Translations under genes and position numbers: made by a program
In this document: positions 5,333 through 13,380 of the stretch, one piece after another
How positions within the stretch are numbered: position 1 is the stretch's first letter
How the letters are laid out: each line of letters opens with the position of its first letter
Assembly: GCA_963625535.1 (NCBI GenBank)
Contig: CAVFUK010000086.1
Coordinates: 1-13,520 of the forward strand
From: Phocaeicola_A sp963625535
GTDB lineage: Bacteria; Bacteroidota; Bacteroidia; Bacteroidales; Bacteroidaceae
Direction: 5' to 3'
Length of the DNA stretch: 13,520 bases
Notes under the pieces: model-generated
What the model saw: only the letters and a program-made list of their open reading frames with translations
Database searches by the model: none
What the model was told of the DNA's origin: nothing

Positions 5333-6418
5333 TTATCCGTTGATTATCTCCATTATCCGGGCGGTCATGCGGCGTCCGTCGTATCGCTTTGCCTCCTGCA
5401 GTGCGCAGTGTGCCATGTGGCAGTAGGTCCGCCGGTCCGTCAGCATCTCGCGTATGCGTCGTTCCAGCTCCTCCGTCTGCCGCACGTCTATGTGGAAGCC
5501 GTTCTTCCCCTCCTCCACCATCTCCGCTATGCCGCCCACCGGGGGCACTATCACCGGCAGTCCCGCCGTCATCGCCTCCAGGGCCGTCAGTCCGAAGGTC
5601 TCTATGAAGCGTCGCCGGTCGCTCAGGTTCACCACCACCGATGCCTCGTTGTAGAATCGTGTCACGTCGTCCTGCCGTGGGTAGATGGTCAGGTTGTTGC
5701 TCCTCGTCAGCCAGTTGTCCGCCAGGTACTGGTCTATCCGTTCCTGCCGGTCGTTTATCACCAGCACGAACCGATACTCCGGCATCCGCTTCGCCAGCTC
5801 TATGAACTCCTTCGTCCCCTTGTAGGCTTTCAGCGACGACAGCATCAGCACCGTCCTCCGTCCGAACGCCGCCTCCGCGTTGGGCCGCAGCCGTGCCGCG
5901 AACTCCCCTGTCAGCGCGTTCGCCACCATCGTCACCTTCTCTTTCCGCCGCAGGAACGATGCTTGGTACCCGGAGACGCACACTATCTCGCTCGCCAGCC
6001 GCTGCATCGCCGCCGCCAGCATCCGGTAGAACGTCCCCTTCACGAAGGCGTTCTCGTGGTAGTGATACACCACCCGTTTCCCCGTCAGTCGTCCCGCCAG
6101 CGCCGGCCCCACGGGCAGCAGCGTGTTGATGTAGAACACCGTGTCGCGGCTCAGTGCCCACCGCAGGGCGATGCAGCATGTCGCCACCTGTGCCAGGGCA
6201 TAGCGCGCCATCGTCACCGCCCCGTGTCGCGAGAATCGGTATGGCCAGTGGTGTATGCTCAGGCCCGCCGCTCCTTGCAGCTCGTCCAGCACACCCCCTT
6301 GTGAGGTCACCAGGTCTATGCGGTATCCCCGCTTCAGCATTCCCTCCAGCACCATTTTCAGCACCTTCGGGCTCCCGCTGTAGTCGTTGTAGAGGTGAAA
6401 GCAGACTATGTGTTTCAT
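5333..6418 (-). CDS. glycosyltransferase family 4, 361 aa
   Basis: This is a GT-B fold, GT4-type transferase, presumably cytoplasmic and retaining. The N-terminal half carries FHLYNDYSGSPKVLKMVLEG (7-26), like the usual glycine-rich loop near the acceptor site. The C-terminal half has LSSLKAYKGTKEFIELA (193-209) and the family E-x7-E motif in ETFGLTALEAMTAGLPVI (273-290), where the first and last Glu (E273, E281) contact the sugar nucleotide. Its start overlaps the stop of the kinase-like gene by ATGA, so translation is probably coupled. Which sugar it transfers cannot be told. It would extend the repeat unit after the DUF1972 step or before it. Confidence 0.9.
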   Translation of the reverse strand: MKHIVCFHLYNDYSGSPKVLKMVLEGMLKRGYRIDLVTSQGGVLDELQGAAGLSIHHWPYRFSRHGAVTMARYALAQVATCCIALRWALSRDTVFYINTLLPVGPALAGRLTGKRVVYHYHENAFVKGTFYRMLAAAMQRLASEIVCVSGYQASFLRRKEKVTMVANALTGEFAARLRPNAEAAFGRRTVLMLSSLKAYKGTKEFIELAKRMPEYRFVLVINDRQERIDQYLADNWLTRSNNLTIYPRQDDVTRFYNEASVVVNLSDRRRFIETFGLTALEAMTAGLPVIVPPVGGIAEMVEEGKNGFHIDVRQTEELERRIREMLTDRRTYCHMAHCALQEAKRYDGRRMTARIMEIING

Positions 6419-7518
6419 CTCATCACCTCCGTCAACAGTTCATACCACTGCTTCATCCTCCGTGCCATCTCTTTCGACACGTTTCCTCGCTCCCGCAGTG
6501 TGAAGCGGGCTATGATGTCCACCAGATAGGCGCGGTACAGTGTGCGGTCCATCCAGTCCCCCTTGGCGCTCTGCATATAGGCCACTATCTCCCGCGTCGT
6601 CCAGTGCCGTTCGAAGAGGGCCGTCTGCGTGAAGTAGTGGTAGCGGTCCATCCCGGGCGGGTAGCTTCGGCGGCAGTACTCCCAGTCGAACACGAAGAGG
6701 CGCTTCCCCTCGGCGAACATGTTCCACGGCGTGAAGTCCGCGTGGTAGGCGGCGAACTCCACCTTCCGGCCGTTCCACCGCTCGTTCACCAGCGCGTAGG
6801 CCCGTCGCATCCCGTTGCGGTCCACCTCCTTCGGCAGCCACTCCAGGTGCTCCGCCAGTCGCTTCATCGTCTGGTAGTAGTCCGTCTGCTCATAGGGCAG
6901 TGTGGTCTTTGTCGCCTCGCAGAGCCTCTGCATGAATTCCTCGTGCAGCGGGCCCCACTCGTGCATCACCACCGACCGCCTTGTCTTCACCGTCGTCTGT
7001 ATAAACAGGTATACCCCACACGTCAGCTTTCCGCAGTAGATTGCCAGTGGCGCTCCCTCCAGTCCTTTGTCCGCCAGCCACCGCAGCGTCTCCGTCTCCT
7101 TGCGAAACAGAGCCGCCACCTCGTCGTTGTCCGTCAGCTTACAGTATCCCAGTATCTCGTCCTCCTTGCTCACCTGCATCGTCACCTTCTGGTGCACGCT
7201 GGGGGTGCCGCAGAACACCGCGAACTCCAGTTCCCCCGTGCCGAAGGTCTTCTCCAGCAGGCTCATCAGCTCGTTGCTCAGCCGGCACGTTATCTGCCGG
7301 GCGTGTGCCACCCGTCTTACGATGGGTATCCGGTGCCCCCACGGCAGCCACCGCTTCAGCAGCTTGCCGTTGCGTCCGCTCGGTTGATATAGCTCCAGGG
7401 CGGTGCGCATGTGTCGGGCGGGCATCACCCACTCCTTGCCTTCCGCGTTCTTGATGTGGTAGTAGGTGGTGCCTGTGCCGCATTCGATGATGCGGTCCAT
7501 TACGTTCTCTATGCTCAT
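6415..7518 (-). CDS. APH/choline-kinase-fold phosphotransferase-like protein, 367 aa
   Basis: The C-terminal half has the aminoglycoside-phosphotransferase/protein-kinase-like catalytic loop HADFTPWN (259-266; Asp261, Asn266) followed by the metal-binding FVFDWEY (275-281; Asp278). The upstream lobe offers a candidate ATP lysine in GYCKL (K127) and glutamates in RKETETL (139-145). No signal peptide or membrane helix is seen. Gene overlaps of 4 bp at both ends place it firmly in the polysaccharide operon, so it probably phosphorylates a sugar, an alditol or a repeat-unit intermediate, not a drug. LPS kinases with the same fold (for example the Kdo and heptose kinases) are the closest functional analogy. 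The first 100 residues match nothing I know and may give substrate specificity. The substrate is unknown. Confidence 0.8.
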   Translation of the reverse strand: MSIENVMDRIIECGTGTTYYHIKNAEGKEWVMPARHMRTALELYQPSGRNGKLLKRWLPWGHRIPIVRRVAHARQITCRLSNELMSLLEKTFGTGELEFAVFCGTPSVHQKVTMQVSKEDEILGYCKLTDNDEVAALFRKETETLRWLADKGLEGAPLAIYCGKLTCGVYLFIQTTVKTRRSVVMHEWGPLHEEFMQRLCEATKTTLPYEQTDYYQTMKRLAEHLEWLPKEVDRNGMRRAYALVNERWNGRKVEFAAYHADFTPWNMFAEGKRLFVFDWEYCRRSYPPGMDRYHYFTQTALFERHWTTREIVAYMQSAKGDWMDRTLYRAYLVDIIARFTLRERGNVSKEMARRMKQWYELLTEVMR

Positions 7519-8753
7519 TGTCTTCTATTGTATGCGTTTAGTATCGCGTCACGGATTTCCCGTCCGTGCTGCTCCCATGTGATGCTTTTCGATGCTTCCC
7601 GTGCCCGCTCCCCGATGGCCTTACGCTCGGCCGGGTCCGTCAGGCGCACCATCGCTGTGGTCAGGTTTTCTATTACTTCTTTCCGGCTTGTGCGGGGAAT
7701 CAGTATGGCGTGGTCGCCGCCGAAGTAGCGGGTATATCCCGTCGTGTCCAGGCAGATGAGCGGCTTGCCCATCGCCATGGCGTCGAACGACACCGTCACC
7801 GCTCCCTCCTTCAGGGCCGCGTTCACCACCACGTCGCTCCGCGTCATCAGCCGCCGGTATTCCTCCATCGGCACGCCACCCGTCAGCGTCACCCGCTGCT
7901 CCAGGCCCAGCCGGGCGATGAGGCCCTTCAGCCGGGGCGTGTCCGGTCCCTTGCCCACAATCGTCAGATGCACCTCAGGTCGCTGCTTCGCCACCTCCGC
8001 CAGGGCTTCCGTCACCAGGTCGAATCCGCGCCAGGCATCCATGCGGCCTATGGTGATGAACTCCGTGCGGGGGCTCTCCGGGGTGGGGGAGGCGGCCGGT
8101 GCCGAGGCTTGCGGCTCCGTCGCCACGTCGGTGAAGAGTATCGCCTTCCCCTGGGCGCAGGCGGGCAGCGCCTGGCGGGTGATCTCCGTCTTGCAGAGGA
8201 TGAGGTCCGCGTGGCGGCAGCGGCTACGCATGCCCGGGTTCAGCCGTGCCAGGCGGGCCACTGTGCGGCGCACCCTCTCCAGCAGACGCGAGCGAGTGTC
8301 GTAGTGTTGGGAGTATTCCGCCGGGATGGTCTCCAGTCCGCCCACCGGCCCCCAGACGAAGAACTGCCGTTGTCCGTAGGCCGACACTTTCCACAGCGCG
8401 TTGCCGTAGGTCAGGTGGTGGAAGATGTGGATGTCGTTCTCCCGCATCGTCCGCCTCACGATGCCGTTCGTCAGCGTCTGCCATAGGTTATAGTAGGTAC
8501 GCACCCCGCGCAGCCCCTTCTTCCAGCGCCGTGCCCACCGGGGCAGGTCGTAGTAGACGAAGTGTATCGTCGCGTACTCCGGGTGGTCCGTCACCCACGG
8601 CTCTATCGTGTGTCGGTTGCTCTCACGCGTCAGCACCCACAGCTCGAAGTACTTCGCCATCTCCAGCACCCAGTGCCATCCCACACCAATCTCGCTCCCC
8701 AGTCCCGGCTCGCAAGCGTATGCCGAGACGAATATTTTCAGTCTTGTCGTCAT
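7515..8753 (-). CDS. glycosyltransferase family 4, 412 aa
   Basis: The N-terminal acceptor half begins with SAYACEPGLGSEIGVGWHW (10-28) and has WGPVGGLETIP (134-144), both typical of one GT4 subgroup. The donor half has ITIGRMDAWRGFDLVTEAL (233-251), LTIVGKGP (263-270) and KEGAVTVSFDAMAMGKP (315-331). In the E-x7-E motif the second acidic residue is Asp324, not Glu. A Pro/Ala/Ser/Thr-rich stretch at about 212-228 lies between the two halves and is probably a flexible linker. The gene overlaps the kinase-like gene by 4 bp and follows the FAD-protein gene after 13 bp. Donor and acceptor are unknown. A role in the same repeat unit is inferred from context. Confidence 0.9.
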   Translation of the reverse strand: MTTRLKIFVSAYACEPGLGSEIGVGWHWVLEMAKYFELWVLTRESNRHTIEPWVTDHPEYATIHFVYYDLPRWARRWKKGLRGVRTYYNLWQTLTNGIVRRTMRENDIHIFHHLTYGNALWKVSAYGQRQFFVWGPVGGLETIPAEYSQHYDTRSRLLERVRRTVARLARLNPGMRSRCRHADLILCKTEITRQALPACAQGKAILFTDVATEPQASAPAASPTPESPRTEFITIGRMDAWRGFDLVTEALAEVAKQRPEVHLTIVGKGPDTPRLKGLIARLGLEQRVTLTGGVPMEEYRRLMTRSDVVVNAALKEGAVTVSFDAMAMGKPLICLDTTGYTRYFGGDHAILIPRTSRKEVIENLTTAMVRLTDPAERKAIGERAREASKSITWEQHGREIRDAILNAYNRRQ

Positions 8754-8766
8754 GTCTGAGTTTAAG

Positions 8767-10044
8767 TTATTCCGCGCCTAACCGCATCCCGCTCAGCAGG
8801 CTCTGGTTGCTCCATAGGTAGCCCCACTCGCCGAAGCGGCCGATGGGGGTGATGCCGCGGGAGCGCAGGTGGCGGCGCACCGTGTCGCGGGCGGTGTAGA
8901 TGTGGTGGTCGAACACCACGTTCGCATAGCGCTCGAAGCCGATGTGGGTGAAGAGGATCTCCTCCTGCCGGACGATGCCCAGCTCCACCAGCTTCCCTAC
9001 GGTGCCGGCCAGCAGCTCGGCCTCCGTGTAGCGGCCCTCCTCGCAGTAGACCTCCATCTGCAGCGACGAGCAACCCTCGGGGGCGTTCTCGGGCGACTTC
9101 AGACTCGGCGAGTAGACCCGCGCCGCCAGGATGTCCTCGTCGTAGATGTACCACCAGAGGTAGGGCGGGATGTCCTTCGTCCTCAGCGCCACGGAGATGT
9201 GGTAGCCGCTGGTGCAGCGCAGCTGACCCATGGCCGCCGTCACCTCCAGGGGGATGTCGCTCAGCAGGTGGGCGTACTCCGGCAGCGGGATGCTCGAGTA
9301 GAGGTGGTCGTAGGCGAATGCCTCTCCGCTCTCGGTGAATACCTCCCGGCGGTCCGTGTCAATCCGCGTCACCCGTTGGCCGTAGCGGATGTCCGCCTCC
9401 TCCGCCAGGTCGCTGAAGAAGTGGCGGAAACCTCCCGTGCGGGGGTAGCGCATCTCCTTCGCGTAGTAGGTCACCGGCGTGTCGGCCGTCTTCGCCCCTT
9501 CTATCACCTCCTCCACCGAGGGCTGGTACAGGCGGTTCCCCACCCAGCGGGTCTCCATCTCCCGTGCCTCGCACATCCAGTATTTCCGGGTGTAGACCAT
9601 CGGGAAGTGCTCCGCGAAGTAGTTGCCGAACTGCAGCCGCAGCCACTGCTCGTAGTTCTCCACGCGGGTCATGTCCACCTCCGAGGGCCGTGCCAGGAAG
9701 TCGTCTATGATGCGTCGTTTCTCCGCCTCCTCCAGCGGGAAGAGGTTGTTCTGTGCCGGATGCTTTATCCACATGCGGTGGTAGATGTTCTGCGGGTTGG
9801 GCACGTGGCTGATGATGTCCCCTGCCGAGGGGTTGAAGATGCCCAGCACCTCCGGCTCCTTGGCGAAGGAGAAGTGCACGAACCGGTCGAAGCGGAACCC
9901 GTCGATCACGAAGCATCCGCAGAGGCCGCCGTAGTCAGCGTCCTTCTCCAGTACGATGGTCTGTGCGCCGTTGTGGCGGAGTTTGCAGGCGTGTGCGGCT
10001 CCCAGTCCGGCGATGCCTGCGCCTATGATGATGTTCTTTTCCAT
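8767..10044 (-). CDS. FAD-dependent protein of the amine oxidase / UDP-galactopyranose mutase-like group, 425 aa
   Basis: A Rossmann FAD-binding start is clear: GAGIAGLGAAH (8-18), the ribose-binding Glu33 in VLEKDADYGG, and GGLCG (39-43). Further on are FDRFVHF (52-58), YTRKYWMCEAREM (151-163), YPRTGGFRHFF (200-210) and the FAD-closing GRFGEWGYLWSNQSLLSG (402-419). The layout, and especially GRFGxWxY...NQ, resembles UDP-galactopyranose mutases, including the eukaryotic type, more than true protoporphyrinogen or amine oxidases. Automated annotation would probably call it an NAD(P)/FAD-dependent oxidoreductase. It lies between the CDP-deoxyhexose genes (7-bp gap) and the glycosyltransferases. 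I infer that it rearranges the deoxyhexopyranose nucleotide to the furanose form. A redox role on a sugar is the alternative. Confidence 0.8.
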   Translation of the reverse strand: MEKNIIIGAGIAGLGAAHACKLRHNGAQTIVLEKDADYGGLCGCFVIDGFRFDRFVHFSFAKEPEVLGIFNPSAGDIISHVPNPQNIYHRMWIKHPAQNNLFPLEEAEKRRIIDDFLARPSEVDMTRVENYEQWLRLQFGNYFAEHFPMVYTRKYWMCEAREMETRWVGNRLYQPSVEEVIEGAKTADTPVTYYAKEMRYPRTGGFRHFFSDLAEEADIRYGQRVTRIDTDRREVFTESGEAFAYDHLYSSIPLPEYAHLLSDIPLEVTAAMGQLRCTSGYHISVALRTKDIPPYLWWYIYDEDILAARVYSPSLKSPENAPEGCSSLQMEVYCEEGRYTEAELLAGTVGKLVELGIVRQEEILFTHIGFERYANVVFDHHIYTARDTVRRHLRSRGITPIGRFGEWGYLWSNQSLLSGMRLGAE

Positions 10045-10051
10045 ACTTAAC

Positions 10052-10963
10052 TCAGCGTTTCGTGTTTGTTCGTTCGCGTACGTCCTTCATCAACGTCTCG
10101 ATGCCCTGTTGCAGGCTCACTTTGGCGCGCCAGCCCAGCAGGCGGATGTTCTGCTCCACGGGGGCCACGGCGTGCATGATGTCCTGCTCGGAGTAGGGCC
10201 GGCCGCCGAAGTTGCCGTTCAGCGGCTTGCCCCACACCTGCTCCATCACCGCCGCCACCTCACGGATGGAGTGACCCTCGCCCGTGCCTAGGTGCAGCTG
10301 GTAGTAGCGCTCCGTCAGCTGTGGTAGCTTACAGAATAAGGTATAGAAGAAGTCCGCCATGTCGTCCACGTGGACGAAGTCCAGCACCTGCTCACCTTTG
10401 GTGAAGTCCACCGGCTCCTTGGCGTCGAACGCGTCTATCATGTAGTCTATCACCTTCTTGTAGGCATTGTAGCGTCCGTAGGGCGAGTACACCACCACGT
10501 TGATCCAGTTCCACCGCGAGATGCTCTGGTAATACTGGATGATGGGCCGCTCCGCCGTCTTCGTGGCGGAGTAGAGGTTGTTGGGCGCGTACGCCCCGTC
10601 CCCGTTGCGAAACTCGCTGAAGGTGCCTATGTTGATGAAGTGCCGGCAGTCGGTCTTCGACAAGGCCTCCAGCAGCAGCGTCGTCAGCGTGATGTTGCTG
10701 GCTATCAGGTTCTGTGCGCTCGCCTCGTCGTGTCGGCCCGTGAAGGCCGCCGCCAGGTGCAGCACCACGTCGGGCTGTGCCTCCGTCACTTGGGCCGTCC
10801 ATGTCGGCTCGCCCGTGCAGATGGTCCGTGTGCCGGGGAACATCCCCCGGGCCTTCTCCTCGTTGCGCACCAGCAGGATGAGGTCCGTCATCCCCTTGCT
10901 CTGCAGGTAGGGCACCAATGTCGTCCCCACAAACCCGGTGGCTCCTGTTATCAGTATCTTCAT
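10052..10963 (-). CDS. NAD(P)-dependent extended SDR, probable CDP-4-keto-6-deoxyhexose reductase (CDP-abequose-synthase-like), 303 aa
   Basis: The extended short-chain dehydrogenase/reductase signature is complete: GATGFVG (7-13), DVVLHLAA (65-72), GTFSEF (113-118) and the catalytic pair Y131/K135 in NNLYSATKTAE. VLDFVHVDDMADFF (193-206) is the usual substrate-side segment. The length fits the RfbJ-type CDP-abequose/paratose synthases and dTDP-rhamnose reductases. It overlaps the cupin gene by ATGA and directly follows CDP-glucose dehydratase and cupin genes, so reduction of the C4 keto group of the epimerised CDP-4-keto-6-deoxyhexose is the likely job. C4 epimerisation of a finished sugar is the other possibility. 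No rfbH-type dehydratase is seen, so abequose itself is unlikely. Confidence 0.85.
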   Translation of the reverse strand: MKILITGATGFVGTTLVPYLQSKGMTDLILLVRNEEKARGMFPGTRTICTGEPTWTAQVTEAQPDVVLHLAAAFTGRHDEASAQNLIASNITLTTLLLEALSKTDCRHFINIGTFSEFRNGDGAYAPNNLYSATKTAERPIIQYYQSISRWNWINVVVYSPYGRYNAYKKVIDYMIDAFDAKEPVDFTKGEQVLDFVHVDDMADFFYTLFCKLPQLTERYYQLHLGTGEGHSIREVAAVMEQVWGKPLNGNFGGRPYSEQDIMHAVAPVEQNIRLLGWRAKVSLQQGIETLMKDVRERTNTKR

Positions 10964-11400
10964 ACGCCGAAGTTATAAGGTATTGCGTCCAACTCCACCC
11001 GGTCCGCCTCGCTGTCGTCGTGCACCTCCGGGATGATGTCCATCAGCATCGAGGTGCCCTCGCCCGCTCCGGCGAACGCCATCCATAGGCCCGGCGCCAC
11101 CGTCAGGCGCTGGTAGTTCTCCGCCGGCGACAGCACTATCTCCTCAAACTCTCCGCGCGTGCGGCTCCCCGCCCGGTCGTCGTACACCACGAACTTCACC
11201 GCACCCACCGGCACCACGATGTTCAGCACCATGCGGTTGTGGCGTTTCCATCCCTTCACCATGCCGTGCCTGATCTCCGAGAAGTAAGCCTCGCCGAAGC
11301 CCGCGTACCCCTCGTCCGTGCAGTGTATGGCGTGGTAGATGTCTCCCTTCGGCACCACGATGTGCTTCATCGGGTGCAGTTCCACTCCTTCTATCTTCAT
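10960..11400 (-). CDS. RmlC-like cupin, probable CDP-4-keto-6-deoxyglucose 3- and/or 5-epimerase, 146 aa
   Basis: This is a short single-domain cupin of the dTDP-4-dehydrorhamnose 3,5-epimerase-like group. It has VELHPMKHIVVPKGDIYHAI (6-25), the core AYFSEIRHGMVKGWKRH (38-54) with the candidate catalytic His54, the strand VVPVGAVKFVVYDDR (62-76), and NYQRLTVAPGLWMAF (95-109). It is shorter than classical RmlC (about 180 aa), as is common for this subgroup. The frame runs open upstream, but that part is a shadow of the dehydratase gene. The ATG at 11400 overlaps the dehydratase TGA by one base, and the protein similarity begins there. Its place between the 4,6-dehydratase and the reductase supports epimerisation of the CDP-4-keto sugar. 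Which carbons it epimerises cannot be read from the sequence. Confidence 0.82.
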   Translation of the reverse strand: MKIEGVELHPMKHIVVPKGDIYHAIHCTDEGYAGFGEAYFSEIRHGMVKGWKRHNRMVLNIVVPVGAVKFVVYDDRAGSRTRGEFEEIVLSPAENYQRLTVAPGLWMAFAGAGEGTSMLMDIIPEVHDDSEADRVELDAIPYNFGV

Positions 11401-12500
11401 CACCGTGTCCAGTTTAAGTTCTGCCTTTCGGCCTCTTCGGTGTAGTATCGTACCTGCTTCTCCGTCAGCGCGTACATGTCCTCGTGGTCGCCCTCGTAGA
11501 ATGCCTTGTACCACTCGGCTATCAGGTGCACGCACTGCTCATAGTGCAGCGTGGAGTGCCAGTGGAGGTAGGCCAGCGCCTTGTCGCAGTTCAGCTTCAG
11601 CAGCGTCGCCTCCTTGAAGGGCACGTCGCCCGTCAGCCGCGAGGCCCGGGTCTTGTCCAGCCCCCACTCCTCGGCCAGGTCCTGCGTCAGCTCATACACC
11701 GTCTTCGTCTGCTCCGCCCGTGGGCCGAAGTTATACGCCTCGCCGTTCTCCGACTTCCCTTCGCAGAGGTACTGTCCCAGCGTCAGGTAACCGCTCAGCG
11801 GCTCCAGCACGTGCTGCCACGGCCGTGTCGCCTTGGGGCAGCGTATCTCCACCGTCTCCCCCTTCGAGAAGGCCTTCACGCAGTCCACGATGATGCGGTC
11901 CTTCGCCCAGTCGCCGCCGCCTATCACGTTGCCCGCCCGGGCCACGCCCAGCCGTATGTTCGGCATCTGCTGGATGAACGAGTGCCAGTAGCAGCGTATC
12001 GCCAGCTCGGCCGCTCCTTTCGAGCCGGAGTAGACATCCTTGCCGCCCACCTCGTCGGTCTCGCGGTAGCCCCAAATCCACTCCACGTTGTTGTATGCCT
12101 TGTCCGAGGTGATCAGCACGCAGGTGCACTGCCACGTGATGCCGCGGATGGCCTCCAGCACGGCGGTGGTGCCTATCACGTTCGTCGTCATCGTGTCGAA
12201 CGGGTTCTTGTAGGAGGTCAGCACCAGTGCCTGTGCCGCCAGGTGGAAGATGAAGTCCGGCCTCACCTCCTGCACGTAGGCCGCCATCGCCTCCCGGTCG
12301 CGTATGTCGCCGTAGCGGTGGTGCACCTTGTCGGCCAGGTGGCAGACGTTGAACATACCCGGTTCTGACGGCACGTCGATGGAGTAGCCGTACACCTCCG
12401 CGCCCATCATCGTGAGCCATGTGCTGAGCCACGAGCCCTTGAAGCCCGTGTTGCCTGTTATCAGGACTTTCTTGCCTTTATAGACGTTGTTAAATGCCAT
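11400..12500 (-). CDS. rfbG: CDP-glucose 4,6-dehydratase, 366 aa
   Basis: It converts CDP-D-glucose to CDP-4-keto-6-deoxy-D-glucose. The extended SDR fold is shown by GNTGFKGSWLSTWL (16-29), where the FKGSW variant of the glycine motif is typical of RfbG/DdhB. Further signatures are FIFHLAAQALV (83-93), ITSDKAYNN (130-138) with the Thr/Asp/Lys set used by sugar nucleotide dehydratases, the Tyr157/Lys161 pair in VYSGSKGAAE, and RPWQHVLEPLSGYL (226-239), which is nearly invariant in this family. Length is normal. It follows the cytidylyltransferase gene after 24 bp and overlaps the cupin gene by one base. The name ddhB is used for the same function in Yersinia. Confidence 0.95.
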   Translation of the reverse strand: MAFNNVYKGKKVLITGNTGFKGSWLSTWLTMMGAEVYGYSIDVPSEPGMFNVCHLADKVHHRYGDIRDREAMAAYVQEVRPDFIFHLAAQALVLTSYKNPFDTMTTNVIGTTAVLEAIRGITWQCTCVLITSDKAYNNVEWIWGYRETDEVGGKDVYSGSKGAAELAIRCYWHSFIQQMPNIRLGVARAGNVIGGGDWAKDRIIVDCVKAFSKGETVEIRCPKATRPWQHVLEPLSGYLTLGQYLCEGKSENGEAYNFGPRAEQTKTVYELTQDLAEEWGLDKTRASRLTGDVPFKEATLLKLNCDKALAYLHWHSTLHYEQCVHLIAEWYKAFYEGDHEDMYALTEKQVRYYTEEAERQNLNWTR

Positions 12501-12524
12501 ATCGTTATCGTTTTTCGTTGTTGT

Positions 12525-13331
12525 TTATTCATAGGGTGATTCGGGAATCTCGTACTCCCATCGTTTCCAGGGTGCCGCGTTGGCCGCCAGCAGTTTCTCC
12601 AGCATCGCCTTCTCGCGCACGTTGTCCATGCACTGCCAGAATCCCTCGTGGATGTAGCTCATCAGCTGTCCTTCCTCCACCAGTCGCTCCAGCGGTTCCC
12701 GTTCGAACACCGTCGTGTCGCCCTCGATGTAGTCGAACACCTGCGGCTCCAGCACCATGTATCCGGCGTTGATGGGCGCGCCATCGGTGATGTTCTTCTC
12801 ACGGAAGGACTTCACGGCATTGTCCTTGGTGATGTTCAGCACGCCTTTCTCCTGCTTCATCTTCACGGCCGTCAGCGTAGCCAGTTTGCCGTGCGACTGA
12901 TGGAAGGCCAGCAGTTTGTTGATGTCCACGTCGCACACGCCGTCGCCGTAGGTCATGAAGAACGGCTCCTGGCCCACATACTCTTGTATGCGTTTGATGC
13001 GTCCGCCGGTCATGGTGTTGTAGCCTGTGTCCACCACCGTCACCTTCCAGGGTTCCAGTTGGCTGTGGTGAATGGTCACCTCGTTGCGTCCGCCTCGCCA
13101 GTCGAAGCTGACGTCGCTGTTGTGGAGGAAGTAGTTTGCGAACCACTCCTTGATGTACTCCTGTTTATATCCGGCGCAGATGATGAACTCGTTGTGACCA
13201 TAGAAGGAATACTCCTTCATGATGTGCCACAGTATCGGCATTCCGCCGATCTCTATCATCGGTTTCGGTTTGAACTGGCTCTCCTCACTGATGCGTGAGC
13301 CAAAGCCTCCTGCTAGTAATACTACTTTCAT
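12525..13331 (-). CDS. rfbF: glucose-1-phosphate cytidylyltransferase, 268 aa
   Basis: It joins CTP and alpha-D-glucose 1-phosphate to make CDP-glucose, the first committed step of the CDP-deoxyhexose pathway. The nucleotidyltransferase signature LAGGFGSRISEES (6-18) with KPKPMIEIGG (21-30) is clear. So are MTYGDGVCDVD (126-136) with the metal-binding Asp, INAGYMVLEP (187-196) and the family-typical FWQCMDN (231-237). The protein is about ten residues longer than the usual 257, at the C-terminus. A 49-bp A/T-rich spacer separates it from the preceding partial gene, with no convincing promoter in it, so it is probably read from further upstream. The name ddhA is used for the same function in Yersinia. 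Confidence 0.95.
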   Translation of the reverse strand: MKVVLLAGGFGSRISEESQFKPKPMIEIGGMPILWHIMKEYSFYGHNEFIICAGYKQEYIKEWFANYFLHNSDVSFDWRGGRNEVTIHHSQLEPWKVTVVDTGYNTMTGGRIKRIQEYVGQEPFFMTYGDGVCDVDINKLLAFHQSHGKLATLTAVKMKQEKGVLNITKDNAVKSFREKNITDGAPINAGYMVLEPQVFDYIEGDTTVFEREPLERLVEEGQLMSYIHEGFWQCMDNVREKAMLEKLLAANAAPWKRWEYEIPESPYE

Positions 13332-13380
13332 AATTGCTTTTGAGATTTAGAGGTTAATGTTTGTGTTCTCCAAACCAAGG

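Noticed and set aside
5408..7392. Several long plus-strand frames across the glycosyltransferase and kinase-like genes
   Set aside because: They are low-complexity His/Pro/Arg/Ser-rich shadows with no domain motifs, opposite well-supported minus-strand genes.
6415..7518. Aminoglycoside resistance gene
   Set aside because: Only the general kinase-fold motifs are shared. The tight overlaps with glycosyltransferase genes point to polysaccharide modification.
10960..11535. Longer cupin protein starting at 11535
   Set aside because: The first 45 residues are an out-of-frame reading of the end of the rfbG gene. Cupin similarity starts at the ATG at 11400, which overlaps the rfbG stop codon.
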